Shown here: positions 44,264 through 54,324 of the stretch, piece by piece
Numbering within the stretch: position 1 is the first letter of the stretch
Layout: each line of letters starts with the position of its first letter
Assembly: GCF_028816475.1 (NCBI RefSeq)
Contig: NZ_CP118247.1
Coordinates: forward strand, 434,001 to 498,000
Length of the DNA stretch: 64,000 nucleotides
Direction of reading: 5' to 3'
From: Devosia rhodophyticola
GTDB lineage: Bacteria > Pseudomonadota > Alphaproteobacteria > Rhizobiales > Devosiaceae
The notes under the pieces: model-generated
What the model was told of the DNA's origin: nothing
The model's input: only the letters and a program-made list of their open reading frames with translations
The model's database searches: none
Position numbers and translations under genes: made by a program

Positions 44264-45223
44264 ATGGCCCAGCACAAAGTGATTTTTGATACCGATCCCG
44301 GTGTTGATGATGCCATGGCCCTGCTGTTTCTCGACCAGCATCCCGATATTGATCTGGTCGGCATCACCAGCGTTTTCGGCAATGCCAGCATTGATACCAC
44401 GACGCGCAATGCGCTGTTCCTCAAGCAATTATGGGCGATAGACGCCCCGGTGGCGCGCGGAGCCGGTCGGGCGGTTCATCCTGATCGTGTTGAGGGACCG
44501 CCGCCGACCTTTGTGCATGGCGACAATGGGCTGGGCAATGTCGCGGGCGTGCCCGACAGTGTTGATATTGCGCCGGACCCACGTCCGGCGGCGCAATTCA
44601 TCATTGATCTGGTGCGCGCCAATCCCGGCGAAATCAGCATTGTTGCGGTGGGCCGAATGACCAATCTGGCGCTGGCTTTGGCGCTTGCCCCCGATATCGT
44701 TGGTCTGGTCAAACAGGTGGTGATCATGGGCGGTGCCTTTGATGTGCCCGGCAACCTTTCGCCGGCGGCGGAAGCCAACATCATTGGCGACCCTGAGGCG
44801 GCTGATAGCGTGATGACGGCCGATTGGAAGGTCGTCGCCATCGGTCTGGATGTAACGCACAAGACAGTGATGACCCGCGCCGAAATGGCCGAAGTTGCCC
44901 GGATTGGCGGTCCAAAGGCGCAGTTCCTGTCCGATGTTTCCCAGTTCTATATCGACTTTTACCAGCACATTATCGCCGACGGGATGTTTGTGCATGATAG
45001 TTGCGCTGCTGTTTATGTGGTGGCGCCCGAACTGTTCACCCTGCGGCGCGGCGCCATTCGCGTTTCATGCGAAGGCATTGCGGTAGGCCAGACCATCCAG
45101 AAGCCTGATGGGATGTTTTTTCCACCCGGGCCATGGGACGGGATGCCGAGCCAAAGTGTCTGCGTCGAAATTGATGCGCCTGCAGTCATGTCGCTGATCA
45201 AAAAGACCCTTTCGGGGCAATAG
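44264..45223 (+). CDS. Nucleoside hydrolase (IunH family)
   Basis: This 319-residue enzyme begins VIFDTDPGVDDAMALLFL, the calcium-binding DxDxxxDD motif of nucleoside hydrolases, and has GNLSPAAEANIIGDPEAA near residue 160 and the calcium-ligand aspartate in VHDSCAAVY near residue 245. It hydrolyses ribonucleosides to base and ribose. A hairpin-like GCTTTCCCCC...GGGGGTAGC element (about 44184-44210) lies just upstream, possibly ending the ABC operon. Whether it is linked to the nucleoside phosphorylase-like operon at the left end is unknown. Confidence 0.9.
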   Translation: MAQHKVIFDTDPGVDDAMALLFLDQHPDIDLVGITSVFGNASIDTTTRNALFLKQLWAIDAPVARGAGRAVHPDRVEGPPPTFVHGDNGLGNVAGVPDSVDIAPDPRPAAQFIIDLVRANPGEISIVAVGRMTNLALALALAPDIVGLVKQVVIMGGAFDVPGNLSPAAEANIIGDPEAADSVMTADWKVVAIGLDVTHKTVMTRAEMAEVARIGGPKAQFLSDVSQFYIDFYQHIIADGMFVHDSCAAVYVVAPELFTLRRGAIRVSCEGIAVGQTIQKPDGMFFPPGPWDGMPSQSVCVEIDAPAVMSLIKKTLSGQ

Positions 45224-45239
45224 CGCCTGCCCTTTTCGG

Positions 45240-45485
45240 CTATTTGCCGGAACGCCGCTCAAAGTCCTTTTCGCCTCCATCCGAGGTGCCTTGGCGTAAC
45301 CGGACATCATAGGCGCGCTGACGAAGGTGCTTTTCTTCGGCGCGCTGCCAATATTGATCGGCCCTGCCTTCGGGAGAGCCGTCCTGTTGCCAGAGAAAAT
45401 AGGCTGTATTGGCGATAGCCTGATGCCACGCGTCCAGTGCTGCCTCGTCTTCTTCGGGATCCGCGGGTGGTTCTGGCGGTAACAT
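45240..45485 (-). CDS. DUF2934-like small protein
   Basis: This 81-residue soluble protein contains IANTAYFLWQQDGSPEGRADQYWQRAEE, which matches the DUF2934 pattern (A-Y-xx-W-xx-G-x-PEGR-xx-xxW-xxAE). Members are short, highly charged and often linked to stress genes; no function is known. It runs convergent with the nucleoside hydrolase gene, 16 bases away, and lies downstream of the PRC-barrel gene with a hairpin between. Confidence 0.65.
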   Translation of the reverse strand: MLPPEPPADPEEDEAALDAWHQAIANTAYFLWQQDGSPEGRADQYWQRAEEKHLRQRAYDVRLRQGTSDGGEKDFERRSGK

Positions 45486-45506
45486 CGTTCAAGTCCAAAC
45501 AGGAAA

Positions 45507-45534
45507 TGCCCCACCCGAGTGTTCGGGCGGGGCA
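45507..45534 (-). terminator. Hairpin after the PRC-barrel gene
   Basis: The arms TGCCCC-A-CCCGA and TCGGG-C-GGGGCA form an 11-pair GC-rich stem with one mismatch and a four-base loop. On the minus strand the stem is followed by ATTTCCTGTTT, a weak U-tract. It probably ends or attenuates transcription of the PRC-barrel gene. Confidence 0.55.
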
Positions 45535-45544
45535 AGGTATGCGC

Positions 45545-45940
45545 TTAGATCCAATAGGGTGCAATGCCATAGTAGTCGTAAACCTGGCGACCGCGTTCAG
45601 GCGTCCACACATAGTCGTCTTCGTCGTGATATTTGGGGGCGCCCTCAAGCTGCTCCTTGGTCACATCGACGCTATAGCCGTTGAGGTCTTCGTCATAATC
45701 GAGCTTGGACCAGGGCAACGGATAGTGATCGTGCCCCATGCCCATGAAACCGCCAAAAGCCAGCACCGCATAGGATACCTTGCCGCTACGCTTTTCGATC
45801 AGCACGCGTTCAATATTGCCGATATGTTCGCCCTGAAGCGAATAGACCTTGGTGCCTTCAACTCGATCGCTGGCGATCAGATTGTGGCTTTCCCTGATGT
45901 CAGCATTCTTGTCCGAAACGTCAGAATATTGGCTTGCCAT
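45545..45940 (-). CDS. PRC-barrel domain protein
   Basis: This 131-residue soluble protein has a PRC-barrel (about residues 15-90): LIASDRVEGTKVYSLQGEHIGNIERVLIEKRSGKVSYAVL with core GTKVYSLQGEHIGNIE, then FGGFMGMGHDHYPLPWSKL. The last 30 residues are rich in aspartate and tyrosine (YHDEDDYVW, YDYYG). I chose the ATG at 45940 since GGAG lies seven bases upstream. Such stand-alone PRC-barrel proteins are common in Hyphomicrobiales and appear stress-linked; the function is unknown. Confidence 0.8.
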   Translation of the reverse strand: MASQYSDVSDKNADIRESHNLIASDRVEGTKVYSLQGEHIGNIERVLIEKRSGKVSYAVLAFGGFMGMGHDHYPLPWSKLDYDEDLNGYSVDVTKEQLEGAPKYHDEDDYVWTPERGRQVYDYYGIAPYWI

Positions 45941-46197
45941 TGTCATTCTCCATTGCTGGGTGGAAGTGACAGCACAACGGGTGTAAATCGCGCATGGTTC
46001 CGTAAATTTGATTGGGTACGGGTTCGTACAAAACCCCGTCTGGCGCGATTCCGGCATTCGCAATTTCCCAAGATTTTCTGTTGCGGCCGGGCAAAAAGGG
46101 CATTGATGTCACACTATTGAGGCAAGGCAATAATACAGAGCTTTTGACAGGTTCAATTGCGTGACTAGACTGGTTGAGGCTCTTGGGGAGACAGCAA

Positions 46198-49100
46198 TTG
46201 ACCGATTCGATTCTGGACGGACGTGCCGCCATGCTGACGCGGGCCAATGGGTTGCAAACCAGTGACCCTGAGTTTGCCGCCTTTCTTACCCAGGTCGTTG
46301 AGGCGGCTGACGAGGACGACCTGATCGGTCTTGATCCCGCCGTCATAGAGCGCATCCTGCGCCATTCGCTGACCCATTTGGGCTCCAGGGTGCCCGAGGC
46401 CAGCCAGACATTTATCGACAGCGTCGACGATGGCGGGCTGATTATCGATGTCGTTTCCCCCGATACCCCGTTTATCGTTGATAGTGTGCTGGGCGCTGTG
46501 CGCGCGGCGGGCGGCACGGTCCGCATGTTTGCCCATCCGGTGTTCGAGCGTTCGGGCGGCAAGATTTCAATGCTGCACATTCACACCGATCCAGTTAGCG
46601 ATGTGGTGGCGTTACGTGCTGAAATCGAAACCGCCATGAGCGAAGTCGCAAAGGCGGTCCGCGATTGGCAGTCGATGCTGAACCGGATCAATAATGCGGC
46701 GGCGGCGCTCCAGACATCGAAAGCCAGTGTGCCCAATGCGCAGCGCGATGAGGCCATCTATTTTCTCGGCTGGCTGACCGAACATAATTTCACATTTCTA
46801 GGGATGCGCGAATATCGGTTGGGTGATGGCATGCAGCTTGAGCCCATTGCTGAGAGCGGATTGGGCATTCTCAGCGATGTCGAAACGCGTTTCCTGCGTT
46901 CTGGTCCCGACTATGTCGAAATGACCCCGCAGCATGTCGCGTTTCTCAAGTCGCGCGATCCGCTTCTGGTTACCAAGGCCAATATCCGGGCACGGGTGCA
47001 TCGGCGCGCTCACATGGATTATGTCGGCATCAAGCTTTACGATGCCGATGGTCAGGTAAGTGGGGAGCTGCGAGTTTTGGGGCTCTATACCTCCAAAGCA
47101 CTTGCCATGCCGCACAATGAAGTCCCGATGATCCGCCAGAAAATCACGGCGGTGATGCAAAAATCCGGGCTGGACCCGGCCAGTCACGCCGGTCGGGCAT
47201 TGCTCAGCGCGCTCGACACCTATCCGCGCGATGAACTTTTCCAGATTGATGCCGATGTTCTGGCCGAATATGCCCATGCCATCGCCGGACTTTATGACCG
47301 GCCACGGGTGCGGGTGCTGCCGCGCATCGACCAGTTCGACAATTTCGTATCAATCCTGATTTTCCTGCCCCGCGACCGGTATGACAGCGATGTCCGGGTT
47401 CGGGTCAACGACTATCTGGCAGATCGCTACGATGGCCGGATATCGGCCTATTATCCGCACTTCCCGGAAGGGGATCTGGTGCGGTTGCATCTGATCATCG
47501 GACGCAACGGCGGGGCAACGCCCCGCCCCGAGCGGTCTGAACTTGAAGCGCGCGTCGAAGAATTGACACGCAGTTTTGGCGATATGCTGATCGCCGCAGC
47601 AAGCGATCCTGCGGGCATCGTGAAGTATCGCGACGCCTTTTCGGCGGCCTACCAGTCGCGCAATGATACCCAGGACGGTTTGCGCGACATTGCAGTGCTG
47701 CAGGGGCTCGAAAATGAAGCCCACATCGCGATCAAACTGCGCCATCGCCAAGGTGGTGAAGGCGATCTGGGGCTGAAATTTTATCATAGCAACAGCGCTA
47801 TCCCCCTGAGCGACCGTGTGCCGATGCTGGAATTTTTCGGATTCCGCGTTATTGACGAGCGCACTTATACCGTCACGCCCACGGACGGTGTGGACCGCTA
47901 CATCCACGACATGGTGCTGGCGGCTGCCGATGGGCATGCAATTGATATTGCCAGCGTCGCCGACCCGATAGAGGCGGGATTGCTGGCGGTCTGGGACGGG
48001 TTGGCTGAAAGCGACGGCTTTAACGGCCTGATCCTCAAGGCCGGATTGAGTTGGGATGATGCGGCGCTGTTGCGGTCATTGGCGCGCTATTTACGCCAAC
48101 TCAACATATCCTACGGTCACCGTTATCTGGCGCAGGTAATGGTCACTCAGGCCAGCGCGTCGCAGGCGCTGGTCAGTCTGTTTCAGGCGCTGCACGATCC
48201 GGCCGCACAAGATCGCGAGGGGCGTGCGAAGGCGGCGCGCGACTCGCTGGCCATCACGCTTGAAGCTGTCACATCGCTTGATGAAGACCGCATCGTGCGA
48301 CGGTTTCTCAATCTGATCGATGCTTCGGTGCGCACCAACGCCTATCAGCGCGATGAGGCAGGCAATCGCAAACCAGCATTGGCGGTCAAATTTGACTGCG
48401 CCAAGGTCGAGGGCATGGCGGCCCCACGACCCTATCGCGAGATTTTTGTCTATTCGCCCCGCGTTGAGGGTGTGCATCTGCGCTTTGGTGCCATTGCGCG
48501 CGGCGGCATACGCTGGTCGGATCGGCCAGAAGACTTCCGCACCGAGGTTCTGGGTCTGGTCAAGGCGCAGCAGGTCAAAAACGCCGTCATCGTGCCGGTT
48601 GGTGCCAAGGGTGGCTTTTTCCAAAGCGTTCGACCGCCGGGCTTGCCCGCGAAGCGGTCCTGGCCGAAGGGATAGCCAGTTACACCGTCTTTATCGGATC
48701 GCTGCTCGATATCACCGACAATTTGGTCGGCGACACTGTGGCTCCGCCAGAAAATGTCCGCCGGATGGATGGCGACGACCCCTATCTGGTGGTCGCAGCC
48801 GACAAGGGCACGGCGAGTTTTTCAGATACCGCGAACGCCATCGCCATCAACCGTGATTATTGGCTGGGCGATGCTTTCGCCTCCGGCGGCTCGGCGGGTT
48901 ATGACCACAAGGAAATGGGCATCACCGCGCGTGGCGGTTGGGAAGCGGTCAAGCGTCACTTCCGCGAAATGGATCGCGATATTCAGACCAGTCCCGTCAC
49001 AGTGGCCGGCGTTGGCGACATGTCGGGCGACGTGTTTGGCAACGGCATGCTGCTATCGCGCGAGATCAGGTTGGTGGCCGCCTTTGACCACCGTGATATT

Positions 49101-50888
49101 TTTATCGACCCAACGCCCGACGCCGCCAGCAGTTTCGCAGAGCGGCAGCGCCTGTTCGAATTGCCGCGATCAAGCTGGAAGGATTATGATCTCAAACTGA
49201 TCTCGCAGGGCGGCGGGGTGTTCCCGCGCACGCTCAAGGCCATCCCCATCAGTGCCGAAATGCAGGAACTTCTGGGCATCAGTGCCAGTGCGGCCACGCC
49301 GCAGGAGATCATGTCGGCAATTTTGGCGGCCTCAGTCGATCTGTTGTGGTTTGGCGGTATCGGCACCTATATCCGCTCCAGTCACGAAACCAACGCTGAT
49401 GCAGGGGACCGCGCCAATGATTCAATCCGTATTCCGGCAACGCTGGTTCGAGCCAAGGTCGTTGGTGAAGGTGCCAATCTGGGGATAACCCAGCGCGGGC
49501 GCATCGAATATGCGTTGGCGGGAGGGGCCATCAACACCGACGCCATCGACAACTCAGCGGGCGTCAATTCGAGTGACCTTGAGGTCAATATCAAGATCGC
49601 GGTAGCGCCCCTGTTGGCCGATGGCAGCTTCAATCAGGAGCAACGCAACAGTTTTCTGGCGGAAATGACTCCAGAGGTGGCAGCGCTTTGCCTGCGAAAC
49701 AATTATCTGCAGAGCCTTGCCCTGTCGTTGGCAGAGCGCTCGGGTCTTTCAGAATTGCCCGACCATCGCGAATTCATGGCTCGGCTGGAACAGCGCGGAC
49801 TTCTGGATCGACAGGTGGAATTCCTGCCCTCAGAGGTGGTTATCACTGAACGCGCTGCCAAGGGCCATGCATTGAGCCGACCGGAGCTGGCGGTTTTACT
49901 GGCCTATGCCAAGTTATCGCTTTACGCCGATCTTTTGGAATCCCCGCTGCCGGACAATCCCCATCTGGGCGATGAGCTATTCCGCTATTTCCCGGAAACA
50001 TTGCATAACCGCTATCCCGAATGTGTCATTACCCATCGGTTGCGGCGCGAAGTCATCGCCACGGTTCTGGCCAATGCCATCATCAACCGGGGCGGGCCAG
50101 CCTTTGTCACCGAACTGATGGCCGCGACCAGCACCGGGGTTGGCGATGTTGCCATTGCCTATGTGGCGACGCGGGACATTTACGGACTGGGCGAGCTTAA
50201 CGCGCTGGTTGACGCGCTGGACAATAAAGTATCTGGCGATGTCCAGCTTGAGCTTTACGAGCGAATGCGGGCGCTGCTGCAGCAGGAAGTCTTGTGGTTT
50301 CTGCGCAATAGCGATTTAAGCCAGCCTCTACCCGATATCATTGCCCGCCATGCTGGGGGTGTCGCCACCCTGCGCGATATGCTGCCCGAACTGGTTTCCC
50401 CCAGCATCACCGAGGCAATCTCTGCCGAGGTTTCAAAGGCCGAGGCGCATGGTGTTCCGGCACAAACTGCCCGCAGGATCGCCGAATTGCCGGTGCTTTC
50501 CTATGCCAGCGACATTGTCCTGATCAGTGAACGGGGTGGTGTTTCGGTTGGCGAGGCCGCCCACGCGTTCTTCGGGGTGTTTGCGATCTTTGAGCTTTGG
50601 TCCATCCTTGATCAGGGGCGCGCCATCAAGCTGGATGATCGGTTTGATCGCATGGCACTGGATCGGGCCCTGGCCAATCTGATGCGTGCCCAGCGCGATT
50701 TAACCATTGATGTGCTTGGATCGGGCAAAGGCAGCATGGCCGATCGGCTGGCGCGCTGGCGCAAGTCACGAGCCGCCGGCATCGAACGGGCGGCAACCGC
50801 TGTTGGCGAATTGCGGCAGGGCCAGTTAAGCGTCTCGCGCCTTTCGGTTGCCGCGGGTCTTTTGGGTGATCTGGCGCGACAAAGTTGA
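46198..50888 (+). pseudogene. gdhB: NAD-specific glutamate dehydrogenase (large type), frameshifted
   Basis: The reading starts at TTG 46198 (GGGGAG with seven-base spacing) and shows the ACT-like N-terminal region, then the dehydrogenase core FGAIARGGIRWSDRPEDFRTEV with core ARGGIRWSDR and VPVGAKGGFF. The frame breaks at 48616-48622 (TTTTTCC). Adding one C gives GGFFPKRSTAGLAREAVLAEG and reads on through GVGDMSGDVFGNGMLLS and VVGEGANLGITQRGR to 50888, for 1,563 residues, the usual size of the alphaproteobacterial enzyme. It deaminates glutamate to 2-oxoglutarate with NAD. Both halves are well preserved, so a sequencing undercall is more likely than decay. The symbol gdhB is used loosely for this type. 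Confidence 0.85.
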
Positions 50889-50890
50889 TT

Positions 50891-50948
50891 GGTCAAGTGC
50901 AATGTCGCGCTTGCCAAATGCGGGCTTTCGCGACATTACCAATTGACC
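50891..50948. repeat. Nested inverted repeat between gdh and fbp
   Basis: The outer arms GGTCAA (50891-50896) and TTGACC (50943-50948) flank perfect inner arms ATGTCGCG (50902-50909) and CGCGACAT (50929-50936). The structure follows the glutamate dehydrogenase stop directly. It has no T-run; it may stabilise or end the upstream transcript, or be an operator for fbp. Confidence 0.55.
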
Positions 50949-50973
50949 CATACCAGTATCGAGGAAGCTATTG

Positions 50974-51942
50974 ATGAGCGCGCCCAAGACTTTGCAGGAC
51001 TGGCTTCAGGCCGAGGCTCCCTCGTCCGAACTGGCTGGCGTCATCACAACGATTGCGGCGGCCTGTGCCGAAATTGCCAAGGTGCTGCGCACCGCACCGA
51101 CCGACGGCTTGGCCGGTGCCACCGACCACACCAATGTGCAGGGGGAGACGCAAAAGCAGCTCGACGTTGTTTCAAACGATATATTCATCAAGCACATACG
51201 CCAGAATGCTGCCATTTCGATTCTGATATCGGAAGAGTTGGATGAAGAACTTCACATGCAGAATCAAGGGCGCTTCGCCATCGCCACCGATCCTTTGGAC
51301 GGGTCTTCAAATCTGGACGTAAACGTCACGGTGGGCTCGATTTTTTCGGTTCTCGCCGTCGATCCCAATGCGCCCGATCTATTGCAACCCGGCAGCGAAC
51401 AACTCGCGGCGGGCTATGCAGCCTATGGCCCCTCGACCAGCCTGCTGTTGACGTTTGGCAAGACGACGGCGGCGTTCACGCTCTCTAACGAGGGGGTGTT
51501 CATGCTGGATCGCGAGGCGGTTCAGGTGGCGGCACAGTCGGGTGAATATGCCATCAACAGTGCGCGCCAGCGGTTCTGGGACGCGCCAACCTCAACCTAC
51601 GTAGCCCAAAACATTGCGGGCGAAGAGGGCGAACTCGGCAAGCGCTACAATATGCGCTGGGTCGGTTCGATGGTTGCCGACATTCACCGCATTCTGATGC
51701 GTGGCGGTATTTTTCTTTATCCGCTCGATAGCGAAACCACGGCCAAGGGCGGCCGCCTGCGCCTGTTGTACGAAGCCAATCCGATGAGCCTGCTGCTCGA
51801 AGCGGCGGGTGGGGCTGCCTCGACCGGCCATGGGCGCATTCTGGATGTGGTCCCAACCGACATTCACCAGCGCGTGCCGGTGATCATGGGATCATCGGCC
51901 GAAGTGGCGCGCCTCGATGCGCTATATGCCAAAGCCAAATAG
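50974..51942 (+). CDS. fbp: Fructose-1,6-bisphosphatase class 1
   Basis: This 322-residue enzyme has the metal and phosphate motif ATDPLDGSSNLDVNVTVGSIFS (core DPLDGSSNLDVN) near residue 110, SEELDEE metal ligands before it, and the C-terminal FLYPLDSETTAKGGRLRLLYEANPM (core RLLYEANPM) of class 1 enzymes. It removes the 1-phosphate in gluconeogenesis. I chose ATG 50974 with GAGGAAG upstream, rather than TTG one codon earlier. Confidence 0.93.
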   Translation: MSAPKTLQDWLQAEAPSSELAGVITTIAAACAEIAKVLRTAPTDGLAGATDHTNVQGETQKQLDVVSNDIFIKHIRQNAAISILISEELDEELHMQNQGRFAIATDPLDGSSNLDVNVTVGSIFSVLAVDPNAPDLLQPGSEQLAAGYAAYGPSTSLLLTFGKTTAAFTLSNEGVFMLDREAVQVAAQSGEYAINSARQRFWDAPTSTYVAQNIAGEEGELGKRYNMRWVGSMVADIHRILMRGGIFLYPLDSETTAKGGRLRLLYEANPMSLLLEAAGGAASTGHGRILDVVPTDIHQRVPVIMGSSAEVARLDALYAKAK

Positions 51943-52050
51943 ACAAGAGAGGTAAATCGTTAGCCGGACAAATTGCATGGTTGCGATTGTCCCGATATAG
52001 GAAGGGTAGAACACCAGAAATCGGCAGCCGACCGATTTGAGGAGCCCCCT

Positions 52051-53316
52051 ATGTCCGATTATGCCAAACTCCTGCCCTCCACAAATGCTGCATCTTGGGC
52101 GGGCCGCCCCTTCCATAGGCAATGGCTGATGCGGCAGGCCAACAATCTGTTTGATTTTTTTCAGGAAACCTCGATCGATCCTGATGGCGGGTTCTACGAA
52201 CTCGATGACAAGGGCAACGCCCTTAACGCCGACCACAATATCTGCCAGATCCACACAGCCACACGCATGGTGCATTGCTTTGCTGTTGGTGCCCTGATCG
52301 GGCGCCCCGGTTCCGATGAAATGGTTGACCACGGCATGCGCTTTATCTGGGAGCGTCTGCGCGACGAGCGCCACGGCGGCTATTTCTGGTCATGTGACCG
52401 TAACGGCCCGGTCAACACGATCAAACAGGCGTACGGCCATGCCTTCGTGCTTCTGGCGGCCTCGAGCGCCAAACTGGCCGGACACAGACTGGCGGATCAA
52501 ATGCTGGCGGATGTTACCGAGGTGATCAACACCCGCTTCTGGGACGATAAACGCGGGGCGGTGCGCGAAGAATTTAACGCTGACTGGTCCCCGGTCGCTG
52601 AATATAACGGCCAGAATTCCAATATGCATATGACCGAAGCGCTCATGGCCGCCTTTCAGGCCACAGGCGAAAAAAGCTATCTGGACAAGGCCGAACGCAT
52701 TGCCGAATTGATCATTGGCAAACACGCAGTTGCCATGGACTATCGGGTTGCCGAACACTTTGATGGCGATTGGGTGCTCGACAAATCCTATCTGGGCAAC
52801 GAAATGTTCCGCCCGGCGGGCACCACACCCGGCCATTGGCTGGAATGGTCCCGCCTGCTGCTGCAATTGTGGACGCTTGGCCACAAGCGGCTAAGCTGGA
52901 TGACCGATGCCTCGCGCCAATTGTTCCGCCGCTCGATTGAGCTGGGCTGGGACGATAAGCATGGTGGGTTCTTTTACACGCTCGATTGGGACAACAAGCC
53001 GGTCATGACCGAAAAGCTCTGGTGGCCGCTCAGCGAGGCCATTGGGGCGGCGGCCTATCTCAGCGACCATGATCGCGATCAGTTCTTTCAGCTCTGGTAT
53101 CGCAAATTGTGGGATTTTGCGGCCAATCACCTGATCGACACCAAGAGCGGGGGCTGGCGGTCGGAATTGACGACAGATTTACGCCCCAGCGCCCGGCTGT
53201 TTACCGGCAAGCCTGACATTTATCACGCGCTACAGGCCTGCCTCATTCCGCTCTATCCCACGACGGGGAGCCTGGCCAACGCCATTATTGAGGCAGACCA
53301 CACCAGTCACTATTGA
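52051..53316 (+). CDS. AGE-family sugar isomerase (mannose isomerase / YihS-like)
   Basis: This 421-residue (alpha/alpha)6-barrel protein resembles YihS and D-mannose isomerases: NSNMHMTEALMAAF near residue 190, DYRVAEHFDGDWV, GTTPGHWLEWSRLLLQLW near residue 258 (catalytic histidine in PGHW), YTLDWDNKPVMTEKLWWPLSEAIG and GKPDIYHALQACLIP. These align with the blocks that hold the active-site histidines in E. coli YihS. It interconverts an aldose and a ketose, most likely mannose and fructose; sulfoquinovose cannot be excluded. A GAGGAG ribosome site lies before ATG 52051. It follows fbp by 108 bases, consistent with hexose metabolism. Confidence 0.85.
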   Translation: MSDYAKLLPSTNAASWAGRPFHRQWLMRQANNLFDFFQETSIDPDGGFYELDDKGNALNADHNICQIHTATRMVHCFAVGALIGRPGSDEMVDHGMRFIWERLRDERHGGYFWSCDRNGPVNTIKQAYGHAFVLLAASSAKLAGHRLADQMLADVTEVINTRFWDDKRGAVREEFNADWSPVAEYNGQNSNMHMTEALMAAFQATGEKSYLDKAERIAELIIGKHAVAMDYRVAEHFDGDWVLDKSYLGNEMFRPAGTTPGHWLEWSRLLLQLWTLGHKRLSWMTDASRQLFRRSIELGWDDKHGGFFYTLDWDNKPVMTEKLWWPLSEAIGAAAYLSDHDRDQFFQLWYRKLWDFAANHLIDTKSGGWRSELTTDLRPSARLFTGKPDIYHALQACLIPLYPTTGSLANAIIEADHTSHY

Positions 53317-53323
53317 TCTGACG

Positions 53324-53363
53324 CGTTTTCCGTTTCACACCCCAGGTGCGAAACAGGAAAACG
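53324..53363 (+). terminator. Long hairpin after the AGE-family isomerase gene
   Basis: The arms CGTTTTCCGTTTCACACC and the matching GGTGCGAAACAGGAAAACG pair almost fully (one unpaired or mismatched pair near each inner third) with a short CCAG-type loop. It begins seven bases after the isomerase stop codon. The T/A-rich outer stem can serve termination in both directions, although no separate U-run follows. Confidence 0.55.
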
Positions 53364-53448
53364 GTCAAGGAGTTGGCATTCGGCCCGCAACGGTTGCAAG
53401 TGATGCGGACCCCGCGTACATGTCCAGCAACGCAAATACAGGCTGGCC

Positions 53449-54324
53449 ATGTCACATTCCCCTAGCTTTCCTGCGCACCTGCCGCGCCCTACTGTTGAAC
53501 GCGCCGTTCTGGCGGCGCTGGAGGAAGATTTGGGGCTGGCTGGCGATTTGACCAGCCAGGCGACCCTATCGCCAAATGATCGCGCCACGGCCTTGCTCGG
53601 CGCGCGCGAGGCAGGCGTCATTGCCGGGCTTGATCTGGCAGCGGCAGCCTTTCGGTTGATCGGCGATGGCGTGACCTTCACGCCCCAGCTTGCCGACGGC
53701 GACAGCGTTGCGGCGGGAGCTCTGGTTGCGCGCATAGATGGTCCGGCCCGGTTGGTGATGTCGGCGGAACGCGTGGCGCTCAACTTCCTCAATCATTTGA
53801 GTGGCATTGCGACCCTCACCCGACGCTATGCTGACGAGGTGGCGGGCACCTCGGCGCGCATCTGCGACACGCGCAAGACAACGCCCGGATTACGGGCGTT
53901 CGAAAAATACGCTGTGCGCTGCGGGGGCGGTGCCAACCACCGCTACAGTCTGGATGACGCGATCCTGATCAAGGATAATCATATCGCCGTGGCTGGTAGT
54001 GTTACCGCCGCCTACAAGGCAGCCACGGCCTTTGCCGGACATTTGGTCGCCATTGAAATTGAAGTTGCAAGTCTTGACGAACTTGGTGAGGCGCTCGAAG
54101 CCGGTGCGCGGGTCATATTGCTCGACAATATGGACAATGAGAAATTGAAGCAGGCGGTCGCGCTGAACAAGGGCCGGGCCCGGCTTGAGGCTTCAGGAGG
54201 GGTCAAGCTGGATCGGGTCCGCTCCATTGCTGAAACCGGGGTAGATTTCATTTCGACCAGTCAAATCACAATGGCGGCGGTGCCACTCGATCTTGGCCTT
54301 GACGTGGAGATTTTGCGTCCATGA
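53449..54324 (+). CDS. nadC: Nicotinate-nucleotide pyrophosphorylase (carboxylating)
   Basis: This 291-residue enzyme has the NadC pattern: LEEDLGLAGDLTSQATL near residue 25, NFLNHLSGIATLTRRY, the substrate-binding CDTRKTTPGLRAFEKYAVRCGGGANHR (core TRKTTPGLR) near residue 143, and ILLDNMDNEKL near residue 225. It forms nicotinate mononucleotide from quinolinate and PRPP in NAD synthesis. nadA and nadB are not visible in the window. The stop overlaps the cysQ start by ATGA. Confidence 0.94.
   Translation: MSHSPSFPAHLPRPTVERAVLAALEEDLGLAGDLTSQATLSPNDRATALLGAREAGVIAGLDLAAAAFRLIGDGVTFTPQLADGDSVAAGALVARIDGPARLVMSAERVALNFLNHLSGIATLTRRYADEVAGTSARICDTRKTTPGLRAFEKYAVRCGGGANHRYSLDDAILIKDNHIAVAGSVTAAYKAATAFAGHLVAIEIEVASLDELGEALEAGARVILLDNMDNEKLKQAVALNKGRARLEASGGVKLDRVRSIAETGVDFISTSQITMAAVPLDLGLDVEILRP

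Noticed and set aside
254..53316. A sulfoquinovose (sulfo-EMP) pathway built from the LacD/YihT-like aldolase (254-1159) and the YihS-like isomerase (52051-53316)
   Set aside because: The two genes are about 51 kb apart, and no sulfoquinovosidase, PfkB-type sulfofructose kinase or sulfolactaldehyde reductase is seen; the isomerase fits mannose metabolism next to fbp.
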